A stretch of DNA of 64,000 nucleotides from Alectoria sarmentosa (Eukaryota; Ascomycota; Lecanoromycetes; Lecanorales; Parmeliaceae). The stretch is taken from assembly GCA_009733775.1 (NCBI GenBank), contig WOGZ01000018.1, positions 9,120 through 73,119 on the forward strand, given 5' to 3'. The translations under genes and the position numbers were made by a program. Shown here piece after piece: positions 63,153-64,000 of this stretch (position 1 is its first letter; every line of letters begins with the position of its first letter). The notes under the pieces were generated by a model, which searched no databases, was not told where the DNA came from, and was given only the letters and a program-made list of their open reading frames with translations.

Positions 63153-64000
63153 TTCTCACAACGGCACGAGGGAATACCACAAGAGCAGTGCGAATCCGCC
63201 TTGAAGACAGTCAACAAAAATTGGGCGTACGGTCGGCTTTGCCCGGTTGCAGGATGAGGAAGCATTTCCTGCACCGCCGATTGAAATGCAGCATCATGCA
63301 ATCTTTGCGCCGGTACAACGTGCGAGGTTTTCTACAAGTGCGGGAAAGGGGGGAGTGATAGGACGATGATAAGTGAGGGAATTTTGGAAGAGAGTACTAT
63401 TGAGCAGCATTCTATTCGGGATTGAAGGCAAGTGGTGTATGTACCCAGAAATGGTATTCTACGGTGGATATAGAACCCGAGTCTGCTTGCCACAGGACGT
63501 TTGCTAATGAGCGTTCTAGTGGGCGTTGCGACGACATAATGCGTATGATATCGATAAGTGTCAAGAGGTGATATCACTTCTCCACAGGGCTGACTCTCAA
63601 GAAGAACAGTTTTCTTTTAGCCACCAGTCCGCAGCTACTTTGTTAGCGTCGTATAAACACTGTATTACAGTTGCCACATAGCTTAGGCAAAGCACGTATT
63701 CAAGCATGTGGATGAGGCTTTCTTGGTGCCTGCGGCGTTATGGTATTCGGGGTTTTCATGGATGATAACTATGAATCGCGCATGGAGATCCAAGATCAGT
63801 CTGAAGACTCTTGACCAGTATTGCGTCCATCAAGCACCCGGTGTTAGTTGAAGCCGCACCCAAGTTCCCACAGAAAGCGTATGTTATAATCGAAATTCGA
63901 AAGGGTCGGCAATCGTATCCCCGTTTTCAACTAGCGCATTTCGGCTGCTCGTGCACGTAATCGTCTATACTTGCAGCAAACATCGTCCTGACATTCGATA
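63153..64000. other. terminal gene-free stretch
   Basis: Nothing recognisable on either strand up to the window end. Confidence 0.4.

Noticed and set aside
1..64000. CRISPR array, bacterial operons, plasmid or virus origin
   Set aside because: No regular spaced repeats and no phage or bacterial genes; spliced fungal genes occur across most of the window.

Overview
The window looks like a nuclear contig from a filamentous ascomycete (Pezizomycotina, most likely Dothideomycetes; the class is inference). The support is many short GT-AG introns of 46-128 nt, often with a CTAAC/CTGAC-type branch site, a TPP riboswitch ahead of THI4, a pyr4/URA3 gene with the long serine-rich insert of filamentous fungi, and fungal families such as a cytosolic GAF hybrid histidine kinase, fungal rhodopsin-domain proteins and a DUF2293 protein. 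No virus, plasmid, CRISPR or bacterial-style operon was seen. All gene models were spliced by eye, so small exons and exact starts are provisional.

Layout. 0-11 kb is a mosaic of small genes and relics: a broken RING-type gene, a Myb/SANT-like gene with a probable homopolymer frameshift, a GNAT acetyltransferase, a Nudix protein with a worn catalytic box, a decayed alpha/beta hydrolase of the 3-oxoadipate enol-lactonase type, a possible P450 relic, an intact glutathione S-transferase and an intact TetX-like FAD monooxygenase. 11-43.6 kb is a housekeeping block: PRP18, a tandem-BTB protein, an LCAT-like hydrolase, an RSD1/RBM39 splicing factor, a coiled-coil fungal protein, a PTC6-like PP2C phosphatase, PIS1, THI4 with its riboswitch, a PHD-finger protein, a six-exon hybrid histidine kinase, a DUF2293 protein and URA3. 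Splicing, lipid metabolism (PIS1, LCAT-like, and SCS7 further on) and signalling genes are interleaved without operon logic.

44-55 kb is the most unusual part: a one-direction (minus) array of at least five copies of a protein family I do not recognise. Two copies are intact (453 and 530 aa) and three are decayed, truncated or chimeric. Three copies share a duplicated promoter block, and a 167-172 bp direct repeat lies in two places 3.36 kb apart. Substitutions between the copies of that repeat are mostly C-to-T or G-to-A, which fits repeat-induced point mutation (RIP). A Ty1/copia RNase H relic sits inside the array.

56.7-58 kb holds SCS7 (sphingolipid fatty acid 2-hydroxylase). 58.5-64 kb is again sparse: two decayed rhodopsin-domain genes flank one GPI-anchored surface protein, and the last kilobase shows nothing recognisable.
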